Assembly (NCBI RefSeq): GCF_028858725.1
Contig: NC_084781.1
Location: 3,418,513 to 3,482,512 of the forward strand
Direction of reading: 5' to 3'
Length of the DNA: 64,000 nucleotides
Source: Colius striatus
Lineage: Eukaryota; Chordata; Aves; Coliiformes; Coliidae
Below, piece after piece: positions 42,342 through 57,300 of the stretch (its first letter is position 1; every line of letters starts with the position of its first letter). Made by a program: the position numbers and the translations under genes. A model generated the notes under the pieces. It was not told the origin of the DNA. It did no database searches and was given only the letters and a program-made list of their open reading frames with translations.

Positions 42342-45300
42342 ATGTGGCCGTGCGGCGGGCGGCGGCAGCGGCGTCTCGGGGCCGCGGCGATCGTCGCCTT
42401 CGCGCTGTGGCTGCTGCTGCGCAGGTGAGAGCCGGTACGGCCCCGCCGGGCCGTGGGAGCGGGCGGTGGTCGCGGCCCGGCGGCGGGGGCGGGCACGGGC
42501 CGGGCGGTGTGCGGGGCTGCCGGGGCAGGGCGGGCAGCGGGCGCGCAGCCTCTCCCGCCGGGCTCACAGCGCAGGCCTGCCGCTGTTGACTTGGGTCCGA
42601 CGTCGGGAGCAGCTGCGCTGGGATGGAACCCGGGGGCTCCTTTTAGCGGGCAGACGGCAATTAACTTTGTGCTTCGCGGGGAGAATAATTTACGGCGACC
42701 CAGGATCGATACCGTTAAACCCTCTTTTCTTATCGGAGCGCATGTGGCAAGAGAGTGCTCTGTTCGCCATCAGTCAGTGACGGAGAGCGTTCCTCCCACA
42801 GGACGGAGCGCGGGGGGACCGGGCAGTAACGCTGCCTCCGTGGGGAGATGATTGAAAAGCTTTAAATAAATGTTATGGGCAATAGACCCAACTTCTTGTC
42901 TATCATAAAAAGTAATGGATAAGGAAAGACCAATTGCCAGCGCTGTAAATCAGATGCTACGTTAGGCTGATGCTATCCCTGCCGACCTTGGCTCTCGTAA
43001 GGCTTTACATCATCTCTGATGGATGATGTGCGTTTACTAATCAATCGCCCCGTCAGATCTAGCCCGTCCCTCAAGCTGCCAGGGGTTCCTCTGCTGTGCT
43101 CATGCCAGAGCTGTGTTTCCCTCTCCCTCCAGCCTGTTCCAGGTTTGCTTCTTGCTGTCTGTGCTGTCGGTGGTGGCAGGGGATGAGCGGTGTGGTACCC
43201 TGCGCCGTGCTGTGGTTCACCTCTCCTTTCACAGCTTTCTTCTTCTGCTCCCATTTGTACCAACAGTTGTTACCTGATCCTCAAAGCTGTCAAAGAGCCT
43301 TGGTAAATCTTTGCTTAATTAGAAGCAGAATTCTTCTCTGGCTGGCCTTGGGTTTGTGCCACATACACCTTTAACAGAGGATTATTGCAAGCTGGTGCTC
43401 CGTAAAAGCAGAGAGGCCTGTCTCCTGTAAGAGGGTGTCTGTAAAACACAGTATCTCTTGGTGGTCAGTGTTTCTCTCCATGGCCTGGGGCAGCTGGGAA
43501 TACACTGCACTACAGGAGACAGCATTACCCCAACCCCATGGTGAATGTCCATCTGACCCACACAGCACCTCGAGTCCCGAGGGAAGGCAGCTCCAAGCTT
43601 TCACTTTTCCCAGGAAGCCCAGAATAAACAGCAAAGCCCTTGGAGGCAGGTCTAAGGAGAGCTTAGGGATTACCTGTAAAGTTCCTTGTCTTCTGAAGCG
43701 TGTCCTTTAGCACCAGCCAAGCAAGATAATGGTCTCCATGCTTCTTTTCCTCTGTTTTGACTTTTCCTTTCCATTAGCTTCTTCTCCCAACTGTTCGGGG
43801 TATGTGGTAGACCAATGCCAAAATTAAAACTCTTATCTCATGGAGAGAGGACTCCAGCTGGGTGTTTTACAGGCACTCTGCCTTGGTGTGGCTGGCTGGT
43901 TTGGCAGTTAACTGCAACGTTCCTATTCTGCTTGGAGTGTTCTGCACTTCAACTTGTATCTTATAACGACAGGTTGTTTTGTACAGGGCTAACTTGTCCA
44001 AGCCAGTTTTGAAGCCTCTGTTCTGGGGGAACTTGGGAATCTCATGCTATTTTGTTTTGTCAAAAAAGGAGACTTCCCTGAAGCAGGAAGGAAACGGCCA
44101 CAGAGGGGCAAAGTAGGCCAGTAACCTTTAGCAAAGATCAAGTAAAGATTATTTGCAGCCTGTGCTATTGTTACAGAAGTGAGAAAAAACATCTGGGAGC
44201 TACATATTGCTCTTAGGAGGAGCCCAGGTGGACTTTGAGCTATGGAAATCCAGATCAGGGTAATAAGATGAAGCTCTGCTAATAACAGGTGGTTTTGTTT
44301 CTGAAGAAGCAGCATGAACAGATCCCAATGAAAGATTAGTTAGAGATATCCAGGATAATATGCTGGAAATATTGGGAGCCTAGGAGCATGCCACTAGTCC
44401 TTCTTGGTGAGAAAAAATACTGGAGCTGGAGAGTCTTAAGGTAGGAAACTTGGTGGAAACTTGCTAACTAAGTTATGCCCAGGATTAAGAAGATAAGCTT
44501 AAGTGATTTGTTTATTTTTGTCTGTCTGTGTGTGCTTCCTGAGCACGGCCTTCATTCAGGCACCAGTGGCAGCGAGCAGCACTGTGGTGTGCAGGGGTAA
44601 TTCATGGCTTTATCTAGCTCAGAAATGGATTGGAAACGTAGGTATTTTCCACCTTAATCTTTAAAAACTGGAGTTTAGTGTCTCCAGACTCCTTTGAGCT
44701 TGCTGCCAAACAACAGAAGTAGACAGCTGCAGTTGCAGGGTCTGATTTGCACCAGTTGCAATCTGTGTGAGATGTAGTTTGAGCAGCACAGAGGGGTGGG
44801 TAGCCATAGGAAATCCTGAGTGTGGACTGAGAAGCAGCTCCCCTGCTGGTAACATTCACGGCAATTCCTTGGGAGCAGTGCTGCTGTTTCCTAACCTCAC
44901 GTCATCATTCTCCAGTTTCTTGTGTCGATGGGCATTTTTGATCCTGTTCCTACTCAGGCAGCCACCTTTTAAATATGGCAGTTAGGTATTTTGTGCTTAT
45001 TTCTCCTACTTTGAGCTGTGCTACCTTCATAAAAAGCTCTGCTGTTGCTGCACCACCTTCCCAACGGGATGCCCCACAGCCTCCTTGCTCAGCACTGTTC
45101 CTTGCAAGATGGTTTGACAGTAAATGCACCAGAGTGCTCATTGACTGAAGGCAGTGAGGATCTAATCCAGACTTCCTTTTCCAGGTATTACCCATGTCTG
45201 CTGCCGGTTGTTTCAGAGCCCTGTGAGAATGCTGTGCTATACAGGTACCCTCTGTGCCAGCCCGTGCAGTATCCTGGGAGTCTTAGATTTAGTTCCCTTG

Positions 45301-48300
45301 TAGTCTCCTTGCAGGCTCCTGGTTAGCAATCCCTGTAAGATGTGTTCTGAGAAGTCCTCACCCTCTGCTAATACCTGCTCTATTACACATAGCCTAGATA
45401 ACAGCCTGGGGCTTAGGTATTTCCCTCCTCTCTCCAGCACGTGGGTCACTTTGCTCCGTGGAGAGGGGAATTCATCCCTCGCATCTGGCTGCGTTGACGT
45501 CTCTGAGGAACAAGCTGCCATTGTCTAGCTCTTTTGTGTATTCAGAGTTGTGGAGCTGGGATGCTCTGATGGAGGCAGTGTCACTGCTTTGGACTTGGAC
45601 TGGTTGATAATGTGTTTTCTTGGTACAGCCAAAATGAACTGGGGAGCCATGTAAGGCGATAGGGAGTAGTTTCCTGCATGCAGGAACCAGGCTGAATGGA
45701 GCTGTGATGAGTACAAGTCCTGTGGTATCTCCTTTGCTCCAGTTCTTTTGGCAAATAACATATTGTGATGTTGATCTAAGCAGTGATCTGAGTAGAGGTA
45801 AGTTTGTGGTCACAGCCAGCTTTGTCTTTCCTGAGTGATAAACATAATGAGGGGGTTTCTTTAAATTAAGGGAAAGGTTCTCTTTTCACACTGTACAGGT
45901 GAGGGTTCTTTATTTTTCCTGTGCACTGAGTTGGAAGGTATCAGGGACCACAAGATGTTCAGGGTTATCACTGCTGAAAAGCAGCTGCTGCTGGAGTGTG
46001 GAGCTGGACATCAGCCAGTGTACATCAGCCTACTGCAGAAGAGGGAGACCTTACGTTGCATAAGTTATGAAAGTGGTTGCTACTACTGAGAGAAAACTTG
46101 CCCATATTAGATTTTCAGCATGTTAGTTTAATGATTTCTGTGTGAGTAGTGCTACATTTCAGTTGTAGATTATGGCAGAGTGGCTTGGGGCATTCTGGAT
46201 GGAAGCTATCCACAAAATCTACACATCTTGGGCAGATCTGCCATCTGTTTCATAGACTTATAAACAATCTACATGGTCTACATGAGAATGGTTTACTTAA
46301 GGAGTAGGAAGGTCAGAGCTGATTCTGCCAGGTGGGGTGAAATGAGCAGCCTCTCTTCAGGGGACTGATTCCTTTACTGGAGACTTCATGCTCATATGTC
46401 TCTCTCTTCTAGGTTTAACTGGAGTGAGCTGATCCCGCCACGGTTATGGGGGAGGACCTTAGGCTTGCAGACAGAGAGCTCCCAGTTCCTCCTGGAAGGG
46501 ATGCCTTTCCGCATCTTTGGGGGGTCAATGCACTACTTCCGAGTCCCCAGGGAATACTGGGAGGACCGCATGCTTAAGATGAAATCCTGTGGCTTAAACA
46601 CCCTCACCACGTAAGTTCCTCGCTCCCTCTGCTCTGTCACGTTGCAGGCTCTCCCCTCATCCCTAGTAGATGGTGGGATTTTGTTGTTAACTCTAGTGGG
46701 CTGTAACAATGTCTCTCTCTACTTGTTCTTATGAGAAAAGACACAGAAAGGAGCAGTGGGGACTGCTTTTCCTTAACCATCACACACTGCGGTGTCCTCA
46801 AACAGTGGCTGGAGCAGAGTCTGTCAGACATAATGGGAAAATGCTGTTGTGATGCTGACCTGCTGAGGAAAGGTCAGGCTCTGAAATGGCATTTCAGCAC
46901 AGCTGTGATTTAGACATTGTTCAGATGGGTAGTGTGAAAGAGACCTCACCTGCCAGTCTTGAGAAACTCAGGTACTGCAGAGTACAGGAAAAGAGTGCAA
47001 CAAAGTAAGGACTTGTCAGCAAAGTGGAAGGGAGGCACAGATATCTTGGTGATTAGACACTTGTGTATATACAGTACTCTGGATCTGTTACTAACAAAGG
47101 GCAGTGTAAGGATTTGTTTCTGTGCTTCACCAATGCAGTGCCCTTTTCAGCCCTTCACCTCCATTGCCCTAACTCTGCCTTTCAGGTACGTGCCGTGGAA
47201 CCTTCATGAACAAGAAAGAGGGAAGTTTGACTTCAGTGGAAACCTGGATCTCGAGTATGTGGTACAGAAAGCTCTTTTGTTAAAGCTCCTGTTTGGAGGG
47301 AAGGGTGTGTGGATTGGTGCTGGATGAAGACAGTTCCAGCTGCTGAAGTAAAGTCTGTACCCTGATCAGGCAATGGGGGCTCTCATTCACACAGAATCCC
47401 AGAGTGGTGGGGGCTGGAAGGACCCTCCAGAGCTCATCCAGCCCAAGCCCCTGCTAAAACAGATTCCCCTCGCTCAGGGGGCACAGGAACATGTCCAGGT
47501 GGGTTTGGAAACCTCCCAAGAAGGAGCCTGCACACCCTCCCTGGGCAGCCTGGGCCAGGGCTCCCTCCCCTCAGCACCAAAGGAGTTTCTCCTTGTGTTC
47601 CAGTGGAATTTCCTGTATTCCAGCTTGTGCCTGTTACCCCTTGTCCTGTCACTGGCCAACACAGAACAAAGACTGTCCCTGTCCCCTCAACACCCACCCT
47701 TTAGGTATTTGTAAGTGTTGGTGAGGTCCCCCTTCAGCCTTCTCTTCTCCAGGCTGAACAGCCCCAGGTCCTGCAGCCTTTCCTCGCCAGAGAGATGGTG
47801 CAGTAATGTCACGATGGTTGGTACATTAGCAGTTCATGGAGCAGGGATTCTGCAGTTAGGCATTAATTACTCTGTCTGGATCTCTAGGGCCTTCCTTTCA
47901 CTGGCAGCTAAAAATGGACTGTGGGTGATCCTCCGTCCTGGACCTTATATCTGCTCGGAATGGGACCTCGGTGGTCTGCCCAGGTGAGTGTGTCAATAGT
48001 TCAGCTGAGGCAGGCATTTGGGACTGTGGAAAGAAACAAGACTAAAGTGCCTGATCATACAGTTGAGCCTCCTTCAAAGATTTTGAATGGCTGGCTGCTA
48101 GATGGGAGTAGTTATCCTCTGTGTCCCCAAAGCAGGTGAATACTCGTTATGCTGTTGAGCATTTCTGAGCAGCACAGATAGTAAGCCTGCAACCAGAATT
48201 TCTTTTGAGTGGTTATTCTTTAACAATTGTGCTATGGCATAATGGTTACAGCAGGAAAATGGAATTGGGGAAACCCATCTATTGCTGTTGCAACTTGACT

Positions 48301-51300
48301 CTGTGTAATATGCACTGGAGTATTTTCAGCTTGATGTAAGAACCTGCTTCAGTCTCGGGTCCATTTAAAAGTCCTGGTAGAACATATGCATTATATGGTT
48401 GTCAGTAATAAAGATCTATAACTTTTGCAACCTCCTCTCCTATTTTCTCCTAAAATACTCCCACAGCTTGCTGGTAAGAGGCTTTGAGAGCCCAGATGGA
48501 TACGTCAGCATTGAGACTTGCCTGGTTACTAGATCCCAGTGCAACCAGTGCCAGGTTACCTACCACTTGTTTTCCTTCACAGAGCTTAAACCTCAGTGGA
48601 GACAGTGGACAAAATATTTTGCCAGTTGTTGCCATGCCATAGGTGTGTTTTTATATCAGACAAAGATTCTGATAAAGACCAACAGTACTATTCTCAATTT
48701 CCAGGTAAAGAGGTGATGAGTTTGTAAGCCCACCTGCAAGTAGTGTACAGACACTGAGTCTTTCAGACCTCTGGAAGCACTATTTAGTTGTCTCCTTTTG
48801 CAGAGACAGGGAAGATACAGGCTCACTCTGCTGAAATGGTTGTAGGCCTCCACTGTCCTGCTCTTAAACAAACCATCCTTCTCTGTGTTAACCTCAAATC
48901 TGCAAACTGAGTCTTGTAAATAAACCATGGGAACAATTAGCAGAAGCTTTGTTTTGAGTGGAGGGAGCATTTTGATGAGGGAGCATTTGGGTGTAGTAGC
49001 CCTTGGGGTGCAGGGAATTCTGGAGTGACCTTCAGTTACTGGCAGCCTCGACTGGACAGGAGTCTCTAACAGATTCTGTTTGCTTCTTTTCTCATAGTTG
49101 GCTACTGCAAGACCCAGAGATGCAACTGAGGACAACGTACAAAGGCTTCACAGAAGCTGTGGATGCCTATTTCGATCGTCTAATGCCTATTGTTGTCCCT
49201 CTTCAGGCAAGTACAACTGTTTCAGCTGTTTGAGACTTGTGCATCTTTCTTGCAAGCCAATGCCACTGTGATTTTTGGTCCCTCTGATAGAAATCCTGGT
49301 GAACCACTTCTCCTTTCTGTTTTCAACAGTACAAGAAAGGAGGTCCCATCATTGCAGTGCAAGTGGAGAATGAGTATGGTTCCTATGCCAAAGACCCAAA
49401 CTACATGACCTATGTTAAAATGGTAATGTTGGCACATTTACTTGTTTCTGTGGTGAATCTTTCTCATAAACCACTTTCCTTTTAGTATTCTCTTTCTTCT
49501 GAATGGCATAGGACCCTCTCAGTACTGATGAGCATGTGTTCTTATGTCTTCCAGAGAAGAGGGTGATGGGGAAATGAGGGAGTATCTGTAATACACAGCT
49601 GGCCTTGGAGAAGCTATCTATCTCCTACTGATCCTATTTCACTTCTCTTAGGCATCAGAGAAGGATTTTTCTTTGTTTCTGTTGACCTTCCTGGTAGGAA
49701 GGTTTATGTGAACAAGCCATCAGCACATCCCTAAACTTGTGTAATCTGGGGCTCCTGAGGTTAGCTCAGACTCACCTTGTCTTATTGCTTAAGGTATACA
49801 GAGGCTCTTCAAGCAAATCAATTGCATCACAGGAGTCCTAATCTGCTTAGAGTGGTGCCTGCCCCTGCACTAACTCCATCTTGTGGAGTGATTTAACATT
49901 GCCTACAAGTGTTACCAGCCTGAACTGATAATGTCAGAATTACCTGTTGTATCCACATGGTTTCTATCCCTGGGTCCCACCAATCACAAGCACGTAAGCA
50001 AGTGGCTTTTGGAGCCCTAAACAGATGAGGTGTAGAGGCTCTGTTGTGTCTGAACAGCGTGCTGACTTGGGGCTTGCTTTTCCGTATCTGGGTGATGAAA
50101 GAGCTTGTGATGTTTCACAGACTTGTCAGAACACATTTCCTGGGAGGCCTGTGGGTGTGTTTCTGCAGTGCTGTTTGGTCACATTCTGGTATTGTGTGCA
50201 ACTCACATCTGAGGAAGTACATTGTAGTGGTTAAAGATGAAAATGTGGGAAAGCAGGATTTGCAGGGCTTCCTTTTTGGTTGGAATGGGATCTCATGGGA
50301 GGTAGAGCTCAAGCCTTTGTTCCTTTTTGGGCCGTGAGCTGTGAATGTGGCAAGTCAATTAACTCCTATCTGCATCTAGATTTATGATGGTGTTGAAATC
50401 ATCCTGTAATTTATATACCCATTAAAAACCCTCTCACAACCCACAGAAAGGTGGAAGTCCATGTCCTTATGTCACTCTTTCAGGTGCAGTTCCTTTGCCT
50501 TCCAAAACGTGAAGGCCACCAAGGAATGTGCTGACACCTCCCTCCCCATATGGCTGATGAGCTGGGATTAGCTGACCACACACCTGTGTCTGCCTCAGAT
50601 GCTGTTTCTATTCCTGGTGTCTCTGCTGCACCCTGAACTCCTGTAAAGCATTTCAAGATGTGGCAGCTCTCTGCCCTTTCTCTGTTTTGCACTTACATTC
50701 AAAAGGAGGGGAAGCAGCTTCGTATTAATGCAGTGCTCAAAGACTTATCTTCATAAACTGTGTTAGAAACTCCAGTTCCCTCAGTACCCGAATTTTGTCA
50801 GATACCAGCATCAGTTCAGGTTGTCAACTTAGTGATGACAGGCTGATAAAATAATCAGGTTGGATTAACTCTGACTTGAGTTTGTCTTTAAACTCTGTCT
50901 TGTAATGCTTCTCTTAATCTAGACTCTGTGGAGTGCTCAAGTCTATTTACTCTGTGCACATGAGTGCACAAACCTGCAGGCATGTGCAGAGGTTTCTTTA
51001 AACACACAGCAGACCTCAACTGGTTGGTGCATGTGACACAGGTAACTCCTGTGTCAGCTGATGTGTCTTTATCACCATTTTACAGTTAGTAATTTAGAAC
51101 TAAGACACCAAAGGCTTGTTTTCAAAGCTCCAGGAAGCTGAAGGAGTGACTTCCAATGCATGTAGAGTAAAAAGGAGGATTAATTTGCAACTAGGGTTTA
51201 TTAATCTCTCTTTCAACCATTGGCCACAGTTCTGTAAAAAAACAACTGTAAGAAATCAATCCCAATGCCAAAACCTCTGTGCATATCATAGAATGGTGGG

Positions 51301-54300
51301 GGTTGGAAGGGACCTTTAGAGATCTTCCAGGCCAACCCCCTGCAGAAGCAGATTCACCTAGACCAGGTTGCATAGGAACATGTCCAGGTGGGTCTTGAAG
51401 ACCTCCAAGGAAGGAGCCTCCACAAACCTTCGAGTGCTGTTTATACAGTGCTGCCGTACTGAGGAACCAGTAAGTTCATCCAGACTTAACTATTCAAGAA
51501 CATAGGTACCTGTGCTGGCCTGTGATAGCAGGCAATAGCAAACCAGCTTTTTTTTCCTTCCAGCTCCCACTGAGAGACAGTCAGGAAGGCTGTGCTGCTT
51601 TTCTTGTTCTTTATCCACCTGAAGCCCTCTTTTGATGGAAAGCAGTGATTTATTAAACTGATCTCAGAAGAAGATAAAGTCCTCAAGTTTGAAGCGTCAG
51701 TGAGAAACCAATCCAGCTTTCTAAACCAAAATAAGATCTTTCAGTTGTCTGATTTTGAAGTAGGCAGCGAAGCCACAGGAGGAAGAGATGTCACAGGAAC
51801 GACATTTCTTACCAAGCCAGTACCAGTTGCAGGCTGTCTCCAGAGATGGTGATAATGTATCGTAATGCCTTCATATCTTGACAAATACAAAACTCAGGCT
51901 GTTAACACAGTGGCTTTTCCTCTTTCTAATTTAGGCCCTGTTGAACAGAGGGATTGTGGAACTGTTGATGACCTCAGACAACAAGAACGGGCTGTCGTTT
52001 GGCTTAGTGAAAGGAGGTATGTGCTTGTAGGGGAGTAAGGTAAGACCGTGGGGATGAAAAGTGCCTTTGCACAAGAGAAGAATGCTTCATTCAAGAGGAA
52101 ACTCAAGTTGCACCAGGGGAAGTTGAGATTGGAGCTGAGGCAGAACTATCTCCCTGAGAGGGGTGTCAGCCCCTGTGCCAGGCTGCCCAGGGAGCTGGGG
52201 GAGTGCCCAGCCTTGGAGGGATCCCAGAGCCGTGAGCTGAGGTGCTGAGGGCCATGGGGTAGTGCTGGGCTGGGCAGGGTGAGGAGAAGGCTGGGACTCC
52301 AGCAGCTTAAAGCTCTTTTCCAACCAAAATTATTCTATGATTTGCTAAACTGCACCATTACTGCTGTTGTATTTGTGGTAGGAGCTTCAGCCACTCAGGA
52401 GAGACCCCCTTAGCTGGGTAGTACACACAGAGCAAACCCAGTCCCTTCCTAGAAAGGTTCAGAGTGGTTCAACGTGAGGTGTATCACAGTGATATCACAG
52501 TTGCTCCATGAGGAGGGGGCCTCCCTGCTTCCAAGGACATTAAAATGCCTTGCTGCCTTCTGTCTACTGGGCATCCCTACTTCCCAGGTGTATATATATG
52601 TCATATATATATATATGAGGTTAGTCAAGAGATGGCAGCACCTAGCATTTCTTGATGTTCTTTCCACAACATTAAAAGGCTGGAAATACTGCTTCATTTG
52701 AATATATATTGAATAAGTACTTCAGCAATTACTAGTAGTAATAAGATAGCTGCTTTGCAATTCAAAAGAGAAGCAAAAACTCCTTTGAGCCCTTGATTCT
52801 GAAATCCAACATTCTGTAAGTTTAGCAGTAGTTTAGGGGGCAGCCCTTTGGTAGTAGGTAAAAGAGGGTATCAGATGTGCAAATGCAGAAGGATGTCCAT
52901 TTCACCTTTCTCTTTTTAAAAGTGTGATTCTATTAAGTGTTTAAAAATACTGCTTAGCACCCCTCCTGCTTTGCACTGTGAAGAAATGGAGGTGCAGCTG
53001 TTAAAGCTTCACTGTGCCCTACATCTGACCATTTGGGGCATAGTGTGAGACTGATTCTCAGGTTTCCAGAGCCAGTTCATCTGAGATTTATGATGTACTT
53101 GGCCTCTGCTCTCTGTTGTGTTTCTGCCAGTTGCCTGCAGGAGTGGTAATTGCTCCCCTGAATGAAGTGTTTGCAGGGTGAAGGCTTTGAGTGGTCCTGT
53201 CATTGCTCAGTCATAAATACTGTTCATTTTCTCATCTCAGGCATGGAGATGATGAAAGGGAAAGCCTTTTCCTTCCTTTTATTTTTCTCCTCTTGTTTTA
53301 TGATGGCAGCATGAGAGGGATGAACTAACTCTCAAGTCCATGGGCCTTCACCAGTGTCTCTCAAAGGTCTTTTTGGTGTGCAGCAGTTTCCAGCTTTGAC
53401 CACAAAGAGTCACTCTCTCCTTGCCAGCAAGCTGACATGCATTAGGGCTGGTGTGGGAATCCCTGTCTGGCCCTCACTACCTTCTGTGGAAATGTTTACT
53501 GCCTCAGAGCTCCTTGTTTGGAGTTGTCTTTTCCAGCGTGTTGCATGCTGAGAGCTCTTTGATACCAATTTGCCTCTGAGATGTCATAACAATCTGCTCA
53601 TTAGAGTCAACACGTCAAGTAATCAGATGCATGGAATAACTAGGGCTCAAAGTGGTATAGCAGCAAGGTGGTTACAAAAGCACTAAAGGAGGGAGAATAA
53701 AATCAACAACAGAGATGCTTTAAGAGGATTCCATACTGGAGTTGAAAACTAATAATGGTTCTGTGATGTTGTTCATTCTGTTCATCACTGGGGCACTGAT
53801 TTCTTTCCAAGAAGCATTTGTAGGGTGCTGTTAATGCCAGGAGCAGTCAGTCTGGTGCTCTGCAGAGAACTCTAGCCTGAGACTACAGTACTGTAGCCCT
53901 GATTCAGTGGTTGCTGCACATTTTCAAGGCACGAGGGGGAAAGCTTTGATGTTGTGAGCCCTTCATGCTCACAGATAATAGTGGGACATGCCATGCTGTA
54001 GGGAAGCAATATCCATCAGTCTCTGAGTACCTGTGCAGGTCCTGCAATCCTCCCTTCCTGGGCATAGTCAGTGGCAAGAATCCCAAGCTGGGTGGCACTA
54101 ATCTGACCTGTTACAGCCCATCTGGGAGCTGATGTGTGGCAAAATGAAACTGAAGCACCGTGGGGGAAAGCTGTGTGTGGGCAGGATGAATAAGGCTTTG
54201 GGGATTAATTCTCCTCCATTTCCAATGGTGTGCTGTTAATCTGCACTAAGAGCAGAACTGGGCATGTTTGCCTTTGGGCTTGCCAACCCTCAATAACAGA

Positions 54301-57300
54301 ATCCACCTTTTATTTTGTTCTCTCACCGTGTCTGCCTGAGCCAAAATGTTTAGCTCAGCACACTACATAGGTCAGCCTATTAAAATCAAGGTATAAATAG
54401 TGAGAAGTGAGCTTTTGCTTCTGTAGATATTGTGTTTGAAGTGCTCTGGCTGACACAACTGGGGCTGGGTTTGACAGCAGCTCTCTCCTAAGCAGTCACT
54501 TTTGAATGCAGAGTCTTATCATTCCCTCTGCATTTTCAAAGTTTCTTGGGAGAAATATCAGTGCGACTGAGGGCTGGAAAAGTATGAAAATGGTTCAGAT
54601 ATCTGCCAGGGCTGGACCACTGATGCCAGATCAGTGACTTCTGCATCAGCTCCTGCAGACAGTGCTTGAGGATCCTCCAGTGACTTCTGCTATACATGCA
54701 GCACACATAAACTGCTTGGTGCTTCCCCCATGCTGCACAGGACACAAGCACAGATCAGTCTTCCAATTACAGTTTCTTGCACCAATTACGGTTCACTTGC
54801 ACCGTGGTTTCTCTCGCCCACCCCCACAGACATGACAAGCTGTAAGGTATTGCCTGGGTAGCGATTTCTGTAGCTAAAACCTGGGAGATCAGTGCAGCAG
54901 CCAGATATGACTTCCTAATAATAAGTGTGCCTTTACATGGTGCTTCTTATCTGAAGATCTCCAAGTGCTTTACAGCCTCTAATTAGGGCTTGTGACACCC
55001 CATGAGCTGCTCTGATGCTCTCTGTCTAGTATCTCTGAACGTCAGAGCTCAAAAGATGGCCTGCAAGTATTCCACTGTGTGCTGCAGTCTGCTTTGATCA
55101 GAAATTTCTGAGGAGGCTGTATTGGTGGTTCACAAGATGTTCTAGTTCTCCTGAGCTTGTGCTGGGCTGATGCCTAAGGAGGTGGTCCCCTAGGTGTTTT
55201 ATACATGTCTAAGTTAAGAAAAGCCTTTTCTCTTCCCAATAGCACTGGCCACTGTTAACTTTCAGAAACTGGAAACTGGGCTACTGAAGTATCTGGACAC
55301 AGTACAGGTAAGGTGAAGAAGAACCTTGTTCATCTAGATTTTCCAGCACAGCATTAGAAGCGAAGCACTGATGGTCTGGTTTGGTTCTGTGTGTTGGTTT
55401 GGTTGTGGGGTTTTTTGGAACAAGTATTTGGGTTTCCTTCACATTAGGCCAAATGCCTCTGGAATCAGTGAAAATACTTTGGATGATTTCTCTGTGATGA
55501 GGGAGTAGTGAAGGAAAAGTTCTACTCACTAGTGACAGCTTCTGTCTCCCTTTGCATCCTCTGTCCTCTCCTTTCCCAAATGTCAGCCTGGGAAGATGTG
55601 AACAACTGACATCTGCCCGTGGCCATGCTCAGTTCTCTTCTGATTTCTTCCCTTGGCTCTTGCCTGGACTGTGAAAGGAAACCTTGTTGTTGGCATGCTG
55701 AAAGTTGAATCCTGCCACTTCAATTTGGATTTTTTTCTCTTGCACAGGCAAAAGAGGTTCTGTTGCATGTGCTTTCACCTCCTTTAGGTCTTACAAAATT
55801 CCCCAAACCCTGCAAATGAGCAGAAGGCAGCATCTTCCCTGCCAAACAAACACACAAGCGCAACATGGCCCAATAAAAGCAGCTCCTCCTTTGCCACACT
55901 TGCTAATTACAAGACAGGAAGCCTGTCATTCATATTTGTAAGGATGATTATGAGGCTGTGTTATCTTTCCTTTGTTATAGTCTTTTATTTCAGAGGGTGA
56001 TAAAGCTCCTTCTTTGACTAGTTTACTGGGGCTGGATTGATTAAACATATTTCCAAGAGTTTCTTCTGAAGCTGGAACAATTAGATGATAACAGGCACCT
56101 GCAGTTGTTTTCTCCTAAGGAAACACAAGTTTCTTAAATGCCACTTGCCTTGGCCATTTCATGTGGCATCAGATAAAGCCTGTATCAAATAAAGGGCAAA
56201 ACTGCTTTGACTGGAAATAAATACCATGAGGAGGGAGTGCCAGGCAGGCTGAGCACATGTTGTCCTGTCCAGTGTGGTGGGGCTGGGTGGAATTCTTCAG
56301 GAGCTAAGGGAGCTGGCAGGCTGTGATGAATGGGAAGCAATTGCTGTGTGTGCAGAGCCTTTTTAATGAAGACCTAATTCCTGCAAAGGCTAATTCTTTC
56401 CTGCCAACACCATATGCAGCATTAAAAAGGCATTAAGCTGCTAAGGTCTGCTGTTCCTACCTTGGCAATCACTGGCTGCAGTGCACCTGCAAACTCTCAG
56501 CTGGCAGTGGCATAGCTGATAAGCAGACACTTACAAATGTGAGTTTCTAGCAGAAGCTAAACAGTGACAGTTGATTTGTCTTTTTGCTCCAGCTCTACCA
56601 AACAATGACACCCAGAACTGTTTGCTATCACCTGATATCACCTGAGCACAGGCTGCCCAGGGAGGTGGGGAGTGCCCAGCCCTAGAGCTGTTGCAAAGCC
56701 CTGCAGCTGAGGTGCTGAGGGCCATGGGGTAGTGCTGGGCTGGGCAGGGTGAGGGGAGGTCTGGGACTCCAGCAGCTTCAAGCTTTTTTCCAACCAAATG
56801 ATTGTGTGCCATGGTTTTTGCTGTGTGCCTAGCAGAGTGCTTCTCTGCTTTGCTTGCCTGTTCTGGCCTTTGCTGGCCCACAGTGTCTTGTTCCTTAGAA
56901 CTGCTTTATTTTTATGTGAACTGGTGAGGAAAACCCTCTTGTAAACCATGTTGGCAAACCAGGGCTGAATACAAGATTGCCCTATCTCCATTTTAACTCT
57001 TTGGGTTTGTTTTGATACAGAAAGACCAGCCAAAGATGGTGATGGAGTATTGGACTGGATGGTTTGATCACTGGGGAGGCCCTCACAATGTCTTTGATGC
57101 AGATGGTGAGCATCACATGCTGTTCTTGCAGACAGGGGGCTTTATTGCTCAGCACTCAGGAAGTACCACTGGGTCACTGTTGAGGAGGCTGATGGAATAG
57201 TCCTTACAACTCTTCTGCCTGAAAACAAAACTCCTGCTCAAGTACATGAGCTTTACCCTTTTTCACCTAGAGGAGAGGTGTATTTGAATGTGTGTGTCCT

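Larger units (their letters stand above)
52017..55242 (+). other. GLB1L2 intron 7
   Basis: A 3.2 kb intron holding the CR1 copy at 52093, the TA-rich microsatellite near 52590 and a possible ancient LINE remnant near 54920. No exon was recognised. Confidence 0.6.

Noticed and set aside
41987-42780. Several long open frames on both strands around the GLB1L2 start.
   Set aside because: They are GC-island artefacts of repetitive Arg/Ala/Gly/Pro composition with no family match. Only the frame from 42342 joins the next GLB exon.
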